Below are positions 5,136-5,320 of a stretch of DNA of 5,320 nucleotides, piece after piece. Made by a program: the position numbers and the translations under genes. Within the stretch, counting starts at the first letter, position 1. Every line of letters begins with the position of its first letter. The stretch is from Acidobacteriaceae bacterium. GTDB taxonomy: Bacteria; Acidobacteriota; Terriglobia; Terriglobales; Acidobacteriaceae. The notes below the pieces were generated by a model that was not told the DNA's origin, did no database searches, and saw only the letters and a program-made list of their open reading frames with translations. The DNA lies in assembly GCA_003168235.1 (NCBI GenBank), contig PMSZ01000395.1, positions 1 through 5,320 on the forward strand, read 5' to 3'.

Positions 5136-5320
5136 ATGAAGGTTGAATGGAAGTTTTCTCTCCTGCTGTCTCTTGTATTTGCGCTTGCATTCTCAAGCGT
5201 CGCGCAAACCAACGCGGCTCCGGCAGCAAAAACACTGACGCCGGAAGAACGCGAGGTCGCGCTCAAGAGTTTGCAGGCGACGCGCGATGCGTTTCTGAAA
5301 TCAATCGCCGGACTTTCCGA
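5136..5320 (+). CDS. Exported DinB-like (DinB_2 / DUF664-type) protein, 3' end outside window
   Basis: The first 61 codons of a gene that runs off the right edge. MKVEWK followed by a hydrophobic run (about 7-20) and SSVAQ is a Sec signal peptide, with cleavage near residue 23. After an Ala-rich linker, LTPEEREVALKSLQATRDAFLKSIAGLS (positions 34-61; key residues E38, R39, L43, T49, F53, G59, L60) matches the first helix of DinB-type four-helix-bundle proteins, where the next segment usually reads like QWxFKP. DinB superfamily members often bind a metal through three histidines, which would lie beyond this window. Exported versions are common in acidobacteria; their substrate is unknown. The ATG has only a weak GGGG element (5124-5127) eight bases upstream. 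A GATAAT hexamer at 5090-5095 could be a -10 box. The family call rests on the N-terminal pattern only. Confidence 0.7.
   Translation, partial: MKVEWKFSLLLSLVFALAFSSVAQTNAAPAAKTLTPEEREVALKSLQATRDAFLKSIAGLS

Noticed and set aside
1..5320. A defence island, toxin-antitoxin pair, prophage or biosynthetic cluster
   Set aside because: No nuclease, transposase, integrase, antitoxin-like regulator or modular enzyme is encoded. The genes are unrelated housekeeping, signalling or unknown types.

Overview
The window looks like ordinary chromosome of an acidobacterium (Terriglobia / Koribacter-like), or a close relative. This is an inference from gene content. The kinase has the domain order and the long Ser/Thr-rich activation loop common in that phylum. 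It sits with a secreted DUF2911 protein, an exported DinB-like protein and several small lineage-type proteins. The DNA is moderately GC-rich, and the spacers carry short palindromic or heptad repeats.

Layout, left to right. Positions 1-2502 (+) hold most of a membrane-anchored Ser/Thr protein kinase with a TolB/FlgO-like domain and TPR repeats; its N-terminus lies before the window. A 120-bp spacer holds a probable sigma70-type promoter and a clear ribosome binding site. Next is an S-adenosyl-L-methionine hydrolase (DUF62 / SAM hydroxide adenosyltransferase) at 2623-3432 (+), best started at a TTG codon. It converges with a small tryptophan-rich gene (3478-3741, -). The junction is filled by an inverted pair of heptad-repeat arrays (3438-3519) that also encodes the last 13 residues of the small protein. 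A perfect GC-rich palindrome (3765-3786) separates that gene from an upstream gene for a secreted DUF2911 protein (3800-4357, -). The DUF2911 promoter region carries a second heptad array (4374-4408). To the right, on the + strand, are an 84-residue soluble orphan protein (4495-4749), a 48-residue hydrophobic microprotein (4889-5035), and the first 61 codons of an exported DinB-like protein that runs off the right edge (5136-5320).

The genes do not form an obvious pathway or a recognisable defence, mobile or biosynthetic system. They look like independent short transcription units. I see no tRNA, rRNA, CRISPR array, insertion sequence or phage gene. The most interesting material is small-scale: two unrelated arrays with the same 7-bp period, a compact palindrome next to a promoter, and three small genes whose -10-like hexamer lies only 6-8 bases before the ATG, suggesting leaderless transcripts.
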